This document shows, one piece after another, positions 10,503-20,201 of a stretch of 64,000 nt of DNA. Below the pieces are notes generated by a model. That model did no database searches. It saw only the letters and a list, made by a program, of their open reading frames with translations, and was not told the origin of the DNA. Positions within the stretch are counted from its first letter, which is position 1, and every line of letters starts with the position of its first letter. This stretch comes from Canna indica (Eukaryota > Streptophyta > Magnoliopsida > Zingiberales > Cannaceae), in the NCBI GenBank assembly GCA_034359265.1, contig CP136891.1:42586001-42650000 (forward strand), written 5' to 3'. The position numbers and the translations under genes are program-made.

Positions 10503-11980
10503 TGTTGGCTTTAGATTTTTAACCTTAGTCTTAATCTCGGTTTTGATGATAACAAACATGGAACTAATATTTCATTGAGAAATCTTTCAGGTTCTATATC
10601 GGTTAGTGTTCGATGTCTTCGATCGGATAAATCGGAAGAAATCAAAAAATTGGAAGGACATTGATCGTCACTCTCGGGTTCGTCGAGGAAATCTCTTGAA
10701 GATCGACGTGTGCACCAAAGACATATTGGACGAGCTCAAAGATCACATGGAAAGCTCTCGAAGATGATGCTCGTTGAGAACCAGAACCCGGAAATGAAGC
10801 GCGCAAGAAAAATGGCTCAAAAATCAATTTCACCCTATGTTCGGTCGACTGAATAAGGTTAAAAAAATGGCAGTAGCCATTTTGATCGACCGAATAGTGC
10901 CAAAAATTGGCAGTGGCTACTTCCTTCGACCTGGCGGTCGACCGATTGAAGCCAAAAATTGGCAGAGGATGCATCGGTCGATTGGACTGCGGATCGCCAA
11001 AGCCGCAACACTGCGTCGGTTGACTGGTTGGTCGATCGGATTGCAGGAATGCAGAATTGCATCTGGCGGTCGACCCGTCGGGCGACCGCACAGAGAGAAT
11101 AGGCAGCGGTAGCTCTAAGCGGTCGATCGGTCGGTCGACTGGCCAATCGACCGAGCGGCTGTAACGGCTAGATTTTAGCCCATTGAGCTGCCGTTTCTTT
11201 GAGAGGTTATATATATCCTTGATCTAACCTGTTCTCACACTCTTACAGAAATTATTGAGCATCAAAAAGAGAGATCTAAGCCTTCCAAAAGATTAATTGC
11301 TTGTGCTCGGTTCTTCCGCCGACAACTTCTTCAAGCGCACACTCTGCCTCAACTTGGAAATTGATTCGAGCTCTACGACTCGGCGAGTTGGAGGTTCCAA
11401 AGCTTGGAAAGAGCATTTACTCTTGGTTTATTCTTTAGCTCTTTTCATTGTAATTTTAACTATTATTTGAACTTGTTTTTTGTTGGATTTGTGCGTGTGA
11501 AAGACCTAGGATTGTTTGGTCTTGTGTGTGGAAGTGGTTACCTTGGTGAAAAGGTGTAAAGCCACTTGTGTAAATGTAGTTTAGTAGGATTAGTTGAGTT
11601 ATCTCTTAGGGTTCAGGTGAAAGAGTGCTCTTGATAAGAAGGCGGAGACTTCCGGGTGTGGAAGTGCCTTAGGTCGAGAGTGCGACTCTTCGAGTCAAAG
11701 TCCTCATTGTAAGGGAAACAAGAATTAATCTAGTAAACCTAATTTGGAAATCCTAAGCGGGGTGCTTAGGTAGTGGAGTAGGCATTGGGGCCGAACCACT
11801 ATAAATTTGTGTGTTTGCATTGATACTCTATTTTGTGCTTAATTGTTTATCTTGCTTCCGCATCCAATCATAAAATTGCAATTTGCCTAAACGATTTGAG
11901 AAACGAATAAAATCGAATTTAGGTTAATAAATTTAGTTAACACACTATTCACCCTCTCTAGTGTTGTCATTTCGACTACA
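10503..11980 (+). repeat. 3' LTR of the gag-only element
   Basis: It matches 4152-5649 from TGTTGGCTTTAG to the terminal CGACTACA. The palindrome cluster lies at about 10840-11150. After 11980 the BOR exon resumes in frame. Confidence 0.9.
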
Positions 11981-13091
11981 TTCTATTCCTCCAATATACA
12001 TACTTGCGGCCATCATACCTGCTATTATGGTAGCAGGGCTCTACTTCTTCGACCACAATGTTGCTTCACAGTTGGCACAACAAAAGGAATTTAATTTGAA
12101 AAATGGAAGAGGTTTTTATGCAAATGGACAAGGGGAACAAAGTAAGAGACCATGCATAATTCTGCTTTTGTTGTACAATCATATGTACTCCAAATGCATT
12201 CTGTTTGTTTTGGCCAGCTTGCATAATTGAAAGTTGTCTTCTGCAGACTGACTCAGTAAACAAAGAATTGAAGAATTTGAAAGACGCAGTCATGTGCAAC
12301 AAAATAGATGGAGAGGATTCTGTAGGATCATTTGATCCAGACAAACATATAGAAGCCCACTTGCCTGTTCGGGTTAACGAGCAAACAGTGACCAATCTTT
12401 TGCAGTCCCTCCTAGTAGGTGCTTACCTTGCAGCTATGCCCATCATCAGGATGATTCCTACATCAATTCTCTGGGGATATTTTGCTTATATGGCCATAGA
12501 TAGTCTTCTTGGAAAGCAATTCTGGGAGAGGATGCTCTTTTTGTTCGTCACACCCGATCGCCGTTTCAAGTAAGTTGATGAATTAGTTACCTTAAGTATG
12601 ATTTTCCTCTAAACTCCTTGTGTAATTCTATTTACTTTATTTGAATGATGGGTGGGATTCTCCCTGCAGTTTACATTTCAAAGAAAGAAAAGGAGCAAGT
12701 GCCCTTCAAAAAATAGCACAGTCTTTCTTGTCCTATCTTACAATATGTCACTGATGTGCTTGAATGCTCTGGTAGGGTTTTGCAAAGCTTCCATGCTTCT
12801 TTTGTGGAATCAGTTCCCTTCAGACAAATTGCGAACTTCACAATTTTCCAATTTCTCTATCTGTTGTTGTGCTTTGATGTTACATGGATTCCTGTCGCGG
12901 GAATCCTCTTCCCGCTGCCATTCTTCCTCCTCATCAGCATCAGGCAACATATCCTCCCCAAGTTCTTCCATCGTGATCATTTGTATGAGTTGGACTCCTC
13001 CGAATATGATGAAATCTCTAGCGATCCTCACCGCAAACGCAGCCAATCAATTTTTGTATGTTTTGTATATATTGTTGGCAAAGGACGTTGA
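11981..13091 (+). pseudogene. Captured borate transporter fragment, remaining exons
   Basis: The split exon continues at 11981 with [22 protein letters not shown] and [18 protein letters not shown]. It then jumps, one base out of frame at about 12104, into [13 protein letters not shown], ending at a donor after 12141. About 90 codons that separate these two blocks in BOR proteins are missing. The exon 12247-12569 encodes [33 protein letters not shown] and [13 protein letters not shown], and ends in DRRFK at GTAAGT. The last block (about 12753-13045) has VESVPFRQIANFTIFQFLYLL, TWIPVAGILFPLPF and ILPKFF, with extra codons after VLE. The usual C-terminal tail is absent and the frame stops at 13091. 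This is a decayed fragment. Confidence 0.85.
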
Positions 13092-13449
13092 TAGATGCTA
13101 AATGCCAAGATGCCACTTTGTATGTTAGATTGGCAATAAAATTGAAGTTCATATCAAGATGTTTGTATCATTTGCCTTTCGAATTGAAGTTCATGTCAAA
13201 AGATATGTGGCGATGTATACTTTTATTATTCTTTTGGAATAGAATTGTATATGGTCGAAATTATTGGTATAGTTGGTTGATAGTATTTGCTTTTCATTTG
13301 CTATTATATTGTATTCTCATGTTAGCTATACGGATATCTGTACTTCACACGAAATTGCCTTTTAGTATATTATATTTTAATATATATAATATCTATTCAA
13401 ATATATTTGTAAATATATTTAAATATATATATTTAAATGATATTCATGT
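13092..13449 (+). other. AT-rich segment after the BOR fragment
   Basis: No gene is seen. It could be remaining captured 3' sequence followed by (TA)-rich DNA. It leads into the subterminal array of CACTA-1. Confidence 0.35.
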
Positions 13450-13720
13450 TAGCTGGCGCCCCTCAGGGGCGCCTATTCTGGCAAAACGAGCGCCCCTGAA
13501 GGGGCGCCTATTCCGCCAAAACAAGCGCCCCATGAGGGGTGCCCGTTCTGGCAAAATGGGCGCCCCTCAAAGGGCGCCTGTTTTGCCAAAACGGGCGCCC
13601 CTTGAAGGGTGCCCGTTCTGGTTAAACGGGCAACTCTTGAGGGTAGCCCATTTTGGCAGAATTGGCGCCCCTCAAGGGGCGCCTGATTTGGAAAAATTGG
13701 CGCCCTTAAGGGCGCCAGAT
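13450..13720. repeat. GGCGCC hairpin array, right subterminal region of CACTA-1
   Basis: About nine units of roughly 30 bp alternate GGGCGCCCCT-type and AGGGGCGCC-type arms, separated by AT-containing linkers such as TTTTGCCAAAAC. Each arm pair can fold on itself. Subterminal repeat arrays of this kind bind TNPA-like proteins in CACTA elements. Open frames through it in both strands are by-products of the repeat. Confidence 0.7.
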
Positions 13721-14059
13721 TTTTATTTTTCATCCCCCTTTATTTTTTACTTTTGAAACGACGTCTTTAAAAGGGCCTAAATATTATTTCCGACTCAAAA
13801 AAAGAGTCGGTTTTCCATAAATAAAGCGCTGATTATCAGTATATTTACTGTAGTGATCTAAGCCTCAAACCGTAGGCAAACAAGTGTCAAAATATCATAT
13901 ATATACAACTATAAGTATTGTATATAAACAACTATAAACCTCAAACCAGAGGCAAACAAGTATCAAAATATAAAATGTAAAGTATAAACATCTATCAAGT
14001 ATCTAAGCCTCAAACGAAGGCTAACAAGTGACAAAATATAATCAAAATACACGAACATA

Positions 14060-14480
14060 CATCCCACAGCTGCAGTGGAGGCGGTGGAGTCGACAGCGAT
14101 TGGGTCGGGAGCATCGATTGGGTCAAGGAGGATGATGGCTGTTACATCATTGGTAGAAGGCCCGAGTGAGATGCAATCTGACTGAGGAGGGCCTCCATGT
14201 TTTGCATCGTCTATCTCAACTCGTCATTCGTGCGTCTTTGCTCCTCCATTGCCTGTCTCTGCTCCTCTATCGTCGCTCTCTACTGTGTTAGCTCGGACTC
14301 CAAGGCTGCTATCCAGCTCTGGTCCTGCGTCCGTGATGTCGAGGGCCTCTCACCCGCAGCGAGAGGGGTCGGTGCCCCAAGTGGCCCTAACACGGTCGTG
14401 CTCCCAGCCACCTGTGGCCTCGACCCATGCATCCACGTCAAACTCATTCGGCGTGCCTCCGCGCTTGATCACGGTCCTTG
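14060..14480 (-). pseudogene. Second CACTA gene remnant (plant transposase Ptta/En/Spm-like C-terminal part)
   Basis: On the minus strand, one frame reads ETYTRTVIKRGGTPNEFDVD and AWVEATGG. After a frameshift the next reads QDQSWIAALESELTQ, then EEQRQAMEEQRRTNDELR and MQNMEALLSQIA. The Glu/Gln-rich coiled coil after a TYT...AW-EA-GG block is typical of the C-terminus of the Transposase_24-type protein encoded with TNP2 in CACTA elements. Stops interrupt both frames. It lies just downstream of the TNP2 remnant on the same strand, which fits a large internal deletion joining the two genes. Confidence 0.6.
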
Positions 14481-14490
14481 TGTAGGTCTC

Positions 14491-15190
14491 CTACACGCGT
14501 TTATATTTTAAATAATACATACTATTGATGAAGCCTTCAATCCGATCAAACGCAACTCCGCTGATATTACAATCGGACTTGATGTTCAGGAGTTGCGTCA
14601 TTGTTGAAAATCTTGTATATTTAGGACAATTCTCATACAACGGTTCATCGGCAACTTTCAACATCTCGTAAAATTCTGCATCCTCCTTATTCGGCAATTC
14701 AATCTGTATCGCAGGTTGTTCTTCAGTGACTTCAACTGTCGTAGTATCTAGTAGCTGTACTGTCTCAGTCACTGACTCAACATTGTCATTTAAATGGAAT
14801 TGTACGCCAAGACTATCCAGAATCATTGTTCTATAAGGATTAGGTGGATTATAAGAAGAAACAACCACAGTAGAGGATTCACCATGAGTTTGGACAATAG
14901 GATTGCTCGACATCCAAACTTGACGTGACTCCCCATGACAATTCTATACAAAATATCTTGGTGTGAATCCTTTTGTATACAGATGCATTGTGACAGTTTC
15001 CCGATCCAAAAATCTTATGTTCAAACATTTTCGGCATGGACATCGGATTTTATCACCACTAAGGAATTTTTGATTCGAGCAGGCAAAATTTAAGAAGTTA
15101 CGCTCGAAATTCGTCCGTTATAGCTCCACGATGAATTCGTCGGTATATCCAACTTCGATCGCCCAACATATTTTGTCAAAAAGTTGGCAA
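14491..15190 (-). pseudogene. TNP2-type CACTA transposase, N-terminal fragment
   Basis: On the minus strand the protein starts with FACSNQKFLSGDKIRCPCRK, CLNIRFLDRETVTMHLYTKG and FTPRYF, then a TAG stop and CHGES. This matches the transposase-associated zinc-binding domain of plant TNP2 proteins (CPC-x2-C, then a His-containing YxKGFTPxY). The 140-codon frame 14913-14491 continues with the acidic linker and EFYEMLKVADEPLYENCPKY and TQLLNIK, another TNP2 block. The catalytic DDE region is missing: the frame ends in unrelated residues and gives way to the second CACTA gene. It is inactive by truncation and an internal stop, and marks CACTA-2 as running right to left. Confidence 0.75.
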
Positions 15191-15599
15191 TATCTTTAGG
15201 TAATGTCTTTAGGTGGGATGGTCCTATTCTATTCGGAATTCATGCTATTTATATTACACTTAGAATTTCTTTTAATCATTAACTCCATTATAAATTTTGG
15301 CAGCATCTCCATACAGTTATCTGAATATGCATATCATCTGGGTGTGTATCGGAGAACAAGGGAGATATAAGCCAAAATTTAAAAATGAATAATGACTAAA
15401 AGAAATAAATAAAGTGCAATATAAATAACTATGTTCCCAAATTGTCCAATTAGGGACAATTCAAGAGTTGTACGTCGTATAAAAGATCATTTACTTCGTT
15501 TACACGAACATACAACCCTCTAACGGATCTAAGGTTTTGCAAAATTAAAACTTGACTCATTGATGCATACGTGAAACATATCAACTCGTCTTGATTATT

Positions 15600-15880
15600 T
15601 TTTAAATTTGTGGATGCCGATGCGAGTCCACAACAGATGATTCCGCGCGAGTCTAAATTAGATGATTTCGGCGCGAGTCCACCGTGGATGATTTGGCCGA
15701 GAGTCCACAGTGGACGATTCTGGCATGAGTCCATCCATTGTGGATAATTCCGGCGTGAGTTTGTCATGGACGATTTGGCTGCGAGTCCACCGTGGACGAT
15801 TTGGGCCGAGTCCACGCACAGTGGACGATTTCGGCGCGAGTCCATAGTGCGATTCCGACGCGAGTCCAAAGTGGACGATT
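15600..15880. repeat. Tandem repeat with GCGAGTCCA and TGGACGATT
   Basis: About ten imperfect units of 20-32 bp have a core GAGTCCAC(A/C)GTGGACGATT, which contains the palindrome GTCCACNGTGGAC. It lies inside CACTA-2 upstream of the transposase remnant. It may be a minisatellite in the element's leader. The frames through it have no homology. Confidence 0.7.
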
Positions 15881-15884
15881 CTAA

Positions 15885-16185
15885 TATATCTAAATCTAAA
15901 GATTAACATTAAAATTAATCTAATTAATCTAATAAAGTTAATTAATAGATATAACCTAAATCTAAATCTAAATCTAATTAACATTAAAAAAACATTAAAC
16001 TTAATCTAAATCTAATTAGCATTAACATTAAACATTAATAGATAAAACATTAAACATTAATAGATTAAACATTTATCTAAATCTAAGTAACATTTAACCT
16101 AAATCTAATTTAATCTAATATTAAATGAAAACTAAACCTAGGATTTAACCTAAACTAAATCTAACAGATAATAATAAAAAAAATT
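15885..16185. repeat. AT-rich degenerate array of TCTAAA and AACATT
   Basis: Simple-sequence expansion with repeated 'aaatctaaatctaa' and 'aacattaaacatta' phrases. There is no gene. It is internal to CACTA-2. Confidence 0.6.
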
Positions 16186-16199
16186 AAAAAATAATTAGC

Positions 16200-16957
16200 T
16201 ACTGCCGGCGGTGGCCAAAACCTAGGGTTTCGGCCGCTGCCGACCAGAGAGGGGACGAAGAAGACCTCACCTGAAGGATGTCAGAGACGATGATCTTCGG
16301 CGAGGGAGAAGGCAGTCGTCGGCGAGGGAGAAGGCGACAATCAGTGGATCGAGACTGGGGCGACCATCGGTTGAGACTGGGACGGCACGACAGCGAAGAC
16401 TTATGGGCGACGATCAATGGAGACTGGGGCTTGAGGACGGTGAAGGCTTGCGGACGATGGTGACGGTCGGCGATCAGCGACTTGAACTCGGTGACGACGG
16501 AGAGCAGCACAAAAAGAAGAGCGAAAGAAGATGAGGGGTCGGGCATGAACGCAAATAAAAACCTTTTTCACCGATGGCTCGACAGCCATCGATAAACTGT
16601 GGATTATTATTTACTATATCACCGACGGCCCCCGTCGGTGATTTGTTTTTTATTTTCGCGCTGAGTGCGTAACATCATTTTATCACCGATGGCCACTCCT
16701 AGCCGCGACTAATGACTAATTAATATCACTGATGGCCAACCTCACCCACTCTAAGCCGTGGCTGAGAACTTTTTTCATTTTGCGCGCTGTGCGTGCCATC
16801 AGCTATGAGTGACGGCCTTAGGCGACCATATGCGAACTGTGGTTGATGGTGTCACATCAGCCGCGGCTTGTGCGGCCGTCGCAAAACCGTGGATGTTTCC
16901 GACGGCTTGGGCGGCCGTGGGTGAGCCCTGTCGGGGAAAGCCACTATTCTAGTAGTG
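16200..16957 (-). repeat. 5' terminal region of CACTA-2
   Basis: Subterminal motifs with GATGGC, CCGTGG, GGCCGTC and CCGACGG recur between 16560 and 16957. A GC-rich stretch at 16200-16550 has a 115-codon minus frame with no recognised domain and is probably leader sequence of the transposase transcript. Confidence 0.55.
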
Positions 16958-18617
16958 TTTTAAACTGATCATGAATTGTATCTTTCAAAGTGGATTCTAT
17001 ATTAATGGTACGTGTCTTGACTATTCATATTGTGATACTTATACCATATATTCAACAGTTTTAATTGTGATATTCAAGCATGAAATTAGTTTGCCAATTA
17101 CTATTTCCCAAGAGTATGGCTGCTAAGCTTTCTCCAAGTTATTTGGTTTAGTTTATTGTTTAATCACAAAGTAGGACTAATATCTTAATTACATGGACAT
17201 GATTTTTCAAATCTTGTGGATACTTATATTATCCACATATTGCCACTGAATATTATGAATGAATCATGTCGTATATATAAAATAGAAAAATGTTAATTAA
17301 GGAAAAGATATAATATATATATATATATATATAGTTTTATAAGAACATAATAAAATACAGTTAATAATGTCATTTTTGTTATATAATCTACCAATCCATC
17401 TTATTTTCCTTCATGGTAAATAATAGTAAGGAAAGGGAATATAAGTTTTTCTATTTTAATCACAAGGAAATAAAATGACTCCAGTTTTTGTTGGTCCAAA
17501 TCCATATAATTTCTTTCAAGTAAATCAATTAATTTTTAAAATAGATGCATTAATTTTCTTTCGATAGTACTTCTCGCATGTATAGCTCAATTGCAATGCT
17601 TATAGTTAAATTATCTTTGGCATATGCTGCCTTTTATAATACTTGCAGTTTTCATCTCCAAATAGTAACTCTCACTTAGTACGGGAGATAACACCTAGGA
17701 TAAAGGAGATAGAAAAGGTTATTGGTCGTGTCTATAGAGATATAAATTTATCTACATGGTACAACTATTATCTTGAGTTGCCAAATAGCTACTATACAAC
17801 TTGTGAATATTTTGATGTATATAAATTGCATATTTTTTTTGGCTAAGAAAGAGCTTGTTCTGTGAATTGAAGAAAATGAGAGTAATTGAAGTAGCTTTAT
17901 AAAAGCTAAAAAGGCTTATCTAGGGTTGCTGTGCAAGGACATCAAAATTGCGTGCCTAGAAATAGCATATTTTTTACAAAAAATCTGACCACCTTTGATA
18001 TGCTATTTTTAATCAAAAGATATGCATTATAGAGAGAAAAAAGAGAAGCTTAGTTGTGTAATTAGAGACAATTAATTTCCCATTACCTTAAGACCATGAA
18101 ATAAACACATGTTTTATTTGTTATGCAAGAATCAATATATCTGAAGGAGACAACAAGGGCTTCTTACCAGCTTTAGCAAGAAGTTGACTCTAGCAAACAT
18201 GCACATGCTTTAGGATGTAGTTCTTCAACCTTTTGTCCTCTTTCGGCAACCACAGCCCTCTTCAGTGACTCACCGTTGGCTTCTGGCCTGTCTCGCACCC
18301 CATCACAAATAATGCACGACTCTTCAGAGCTTTCCACCGAAAGACTAAGTAGTTTAATTCTTTTGTGTTTCCTATGTTTTTCATTGAGCTTAATTCATTT
18401 ATGGAATTCATATTTAGAATGAGTCAATAAGTTAGTTCTCCAATATTTGATTTAAGCCTATTTAGTTAAACTGATTATTGCTTTCTTTTCTTAGAGCTTC
18501 TCATGTATAATCTTGAGGTTCAAACTTATGAACATTTGAGAAAGATATAGTCAAATATACTCAGGTTTGTCTCCTAGGGCATATGCATCTTTTAAAATGT
18601 TGTAACAGTTGATGACT
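16958..18617. other. Intergenic sequence between CACTA-2 and CACTA-3
   Basis: AT-rich DNA with a (TA)n run at about 17312-17333. No gene is seen. Bases 16960-17130 closely match 36195-36370, so part of it is a dispersed repeat. The small frame at 17643-17846 has no homology that I recognise. Confidence 0.5.
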
Positions 18618-18649
18618 CACTACAAGAAAATAGGGTATCACCAATGGAC

Positions 18650-19075
18650 CAAATCCGTCGGTAATATTGTTACCGACGGAGTATCTGTCAGTAAAAGGCT
18701 CCTCGGTAATACCGACGGATTTTAATTAATCTATTGATATTATCGACAGATATTTTATTTTGTTGGAAATACCGACGAAGACATATATCCGTTGGTATTA
18801 CTAACGGATATTTATCCGTCGGTATTACCAACAGAAACATATCTGTTGGTAATACCAACGGATAAATATCTGTCGGTAATACCAACAGATACATATTTGT
18901 CGATAATACCAACGGATACATATCTGTCGATAATACCAACGGATACATATCTGTCGGTAATACCAACGGATACATATCTGTCGGTAATACCAACGGATAC
19001 ATATCTGTCAGTAATACCAACGAATACATATCTGTCGGTAATACCAACGGATACATAACAAATAATTTTTGTTGG
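18650..19075. repeat. Left subterminal repeat array of CACTA-3
   Basis: It starts with CCGTCGGTAATA-type inverted pairs, then about eight near-identical 24-bp units containing ATCTGTCGGTAATACCAACG. The frames through it in both strands (repeating VIPTDTYLS or LVLPTDMYP) are artefacts of the 24-bp period. Confidence 0.85.
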
Positions 19076-19504
19076 TCGTTGGAATTACCAACATAATCTA
19101 TCAATTGCTCATTATTGTGTACCTGATCAATCCTCAAATCATGAAATCATATATAAGATAATTTGATAATTCACACGAAATCTTAAAAATAATTTTTGAA
19201 ATCAAACATCATTAAAATCCACACACATAAGAAACCATTGTATACAAGTAATTTTGAAATACATTGTGCTATTCAAATATTTACATTATTTCAAAGTTTC
19301 AAAAATACATAAGATAATTTTTTCCAAAAAGCTGATCCTTGCACTTCATCCTTTCACCTGCATGTAAAACAAAAGAAACAATGAGACAATGAAATGAGGA
19401 ATACCAAGTTTGTAACTCGATGCAAGATAATAAACTGACACTCTAAAGTTGTAAATAAAATTTGTAACTCAATGGAGTTCCTTCGCCGTTACTTCTTTCT
19501 CGCC

Positions 19505-19745
19505 TAGGGATGACAACGGTTCGGTTAACCACATTTTTGGGGGTTAACCGAAATCGAAACCGAACTAAACACCCGCTAACCAAAACCGAAATCGAAACCG
19601 ATTGGTTTCAAAAACCTATATCCAAAACCGAAACCGGTTTGATTACGGTTATCCGCGGATAACCAAAACCAAATTTTTCGATTCGAATAGAACCGGTTAT
19701 CCGTTTACTAACCGGTTAACCAGTAGTAAAAGGATAACCGTGGTT
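19505..19745. repeat. Short repeat rich in CGGTTAACCG and AACCGAAACCG
   Basis: A 240-bp stretch of self-complementary CGGTT/AACCG motifs inside CACTA-3, with ends GATGACAACGGTTCGG and GATAACCGTGGTTC. It may be a MITE-like or low-complexity repeat. No gene. Confidence 0.4.
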
Positions 19746-20201
19746 CAAAAATTAATAACAAATCAGTAATTAAAAAATAATATGCAGCAAATCATCAATA
19801 TTACTCACAAAAATACATTGAAGTAAATGTTTCAAAAATCGTTCTACTAGAATCTTGATGTAAATTGAACTACATGAGTTGAAAATATTCCACTAGTAAA
19901 TAGCAAAGATAATAACAGGTTGAACAGAAAAACTTCAAAAGATTATACATTGTTGTTCTAAATCATCAATTAAATGTTTTTCTTACTTAAGCTCAACTGA
20001 TGTTCTTCTACAATAAATCAATTTCACTAATATTTCTAGAAGCTTACATGGCAGTCTGCAACATGGCCTAAATCATGATAGCAACATCATTGTTGTAGAT
20101 CTCTTTCATAGCAATCTCCAAGATATTAAATTAAACCTACAGCGGAGACAAACCTGAAAAGAATTGTAGAAAGTTAAAGATAACGATAAATTGATGCTTA
20201 C

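Larger units (their letters stand above)
4152..11980 (+). mobile_element. Gag-only copia-like LTR retrotransposon inside a BOR exon
   Basis: This is a complete LTR structure: 5' LTR (4152-5649), primer-binding site (5651-5663), gag-like frames (5716-7215), a long non-coding interior, a purine tract (10489-10502) and 3' LTR (10503-11980). Both LTRs run TG...CA. The flanks TTCTG (4147-4151) and TTCTA (11981-11985) look like a 5-bp target duplication with one change. Removing the element and one copy restores an exon reading DLFSIPPIYI. No protease, integrase, reverse transcriptase or RNase H is visible, so it resembles the gag-carrying non-autonomous (TR-GAG) type and would need enzymes in trans. 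Confidence 0.85.
1113..13855 (+). mobile_element. CACTA-1: gene-capturing CACTA element with MLO and BOR exon fragments
   Basis: The left end reads CACTACAACAAAAATGAG. The right end, read inverted from 13855, is CACTACAGTAAATATACTG. Only the first seven bases match exactly, so the inverted repeat is weak. The flanking triplets ATC (1110-1112) and ATC (13856-13858) agree as a target duplication. The right subterminal zone has a GGCGCC-rich array (13450-13720). Inside are plus-strand exons with splice sites from two unrelated host genes (1988-2048 and 2935-13091) and a nested LTR element (4152-11980). Without the LTR element it is about 4.9 kb with no transposase, so it would be non-autonomous. 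Seen: ends, triplets, exons. Inferred: that the exons moved as cargo. Confidence 0.6.
844..16957 (-). mobile_element. CACTA-2: outer En/Spm element, left end lost, interrupted by CACTA-1
   Basis: The right terminus at 16957 reads, on the minus strand, CACTACTAGAATAGTGG. It is followed by TTT (16958-16960), the probable target duplication. GC-rich subterminal motifs occur near both ends. The motif AAGCCGTGGCTGA is present at about 941-953 and again at about 16751-16763, which ties 844-1112 to the right end across the nested CACTA-1. Inside are remnants of the two usual CACTA genes on the minus strand (14060-15190) and tandem repeats at 15600-15880. The left terminus was removed or displaced by the LTR at 1-843. 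The 200 bp at 13859-14060 is AT-rich with no gene. Confidence 0.7.

Noticed and set aside
2935..13091. A functional boron transporter gene with a large intron
   Set aside because: The N-terminal exons are absent, about 90 internal codons are deleted, there are two frame shifts, and a retrotransposon sits inside an exon and not an intron.
13450..13730. Coding frame through the GGCGCC array, or a CRISPR array
   Set aside because: Both strands are open because of the repeat. There are no unique spacers, and the array lies at a CACTA end in a plant genome.
16200..16560. A Ser/Arg-rich host protein on the minus strand
   Set aside because: It has no domain, a biased composition, and lies in the terminal region of CACTA-2 where a leader is expected.
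18650..19075. CRISPR-like or protein-coding repeat (VIPTDTYLS repeats)
   Set aside because: The repeats are 24-bp subterminal units of a CACTA element without spacers. The peptide exists only because 24 is divisible by three.
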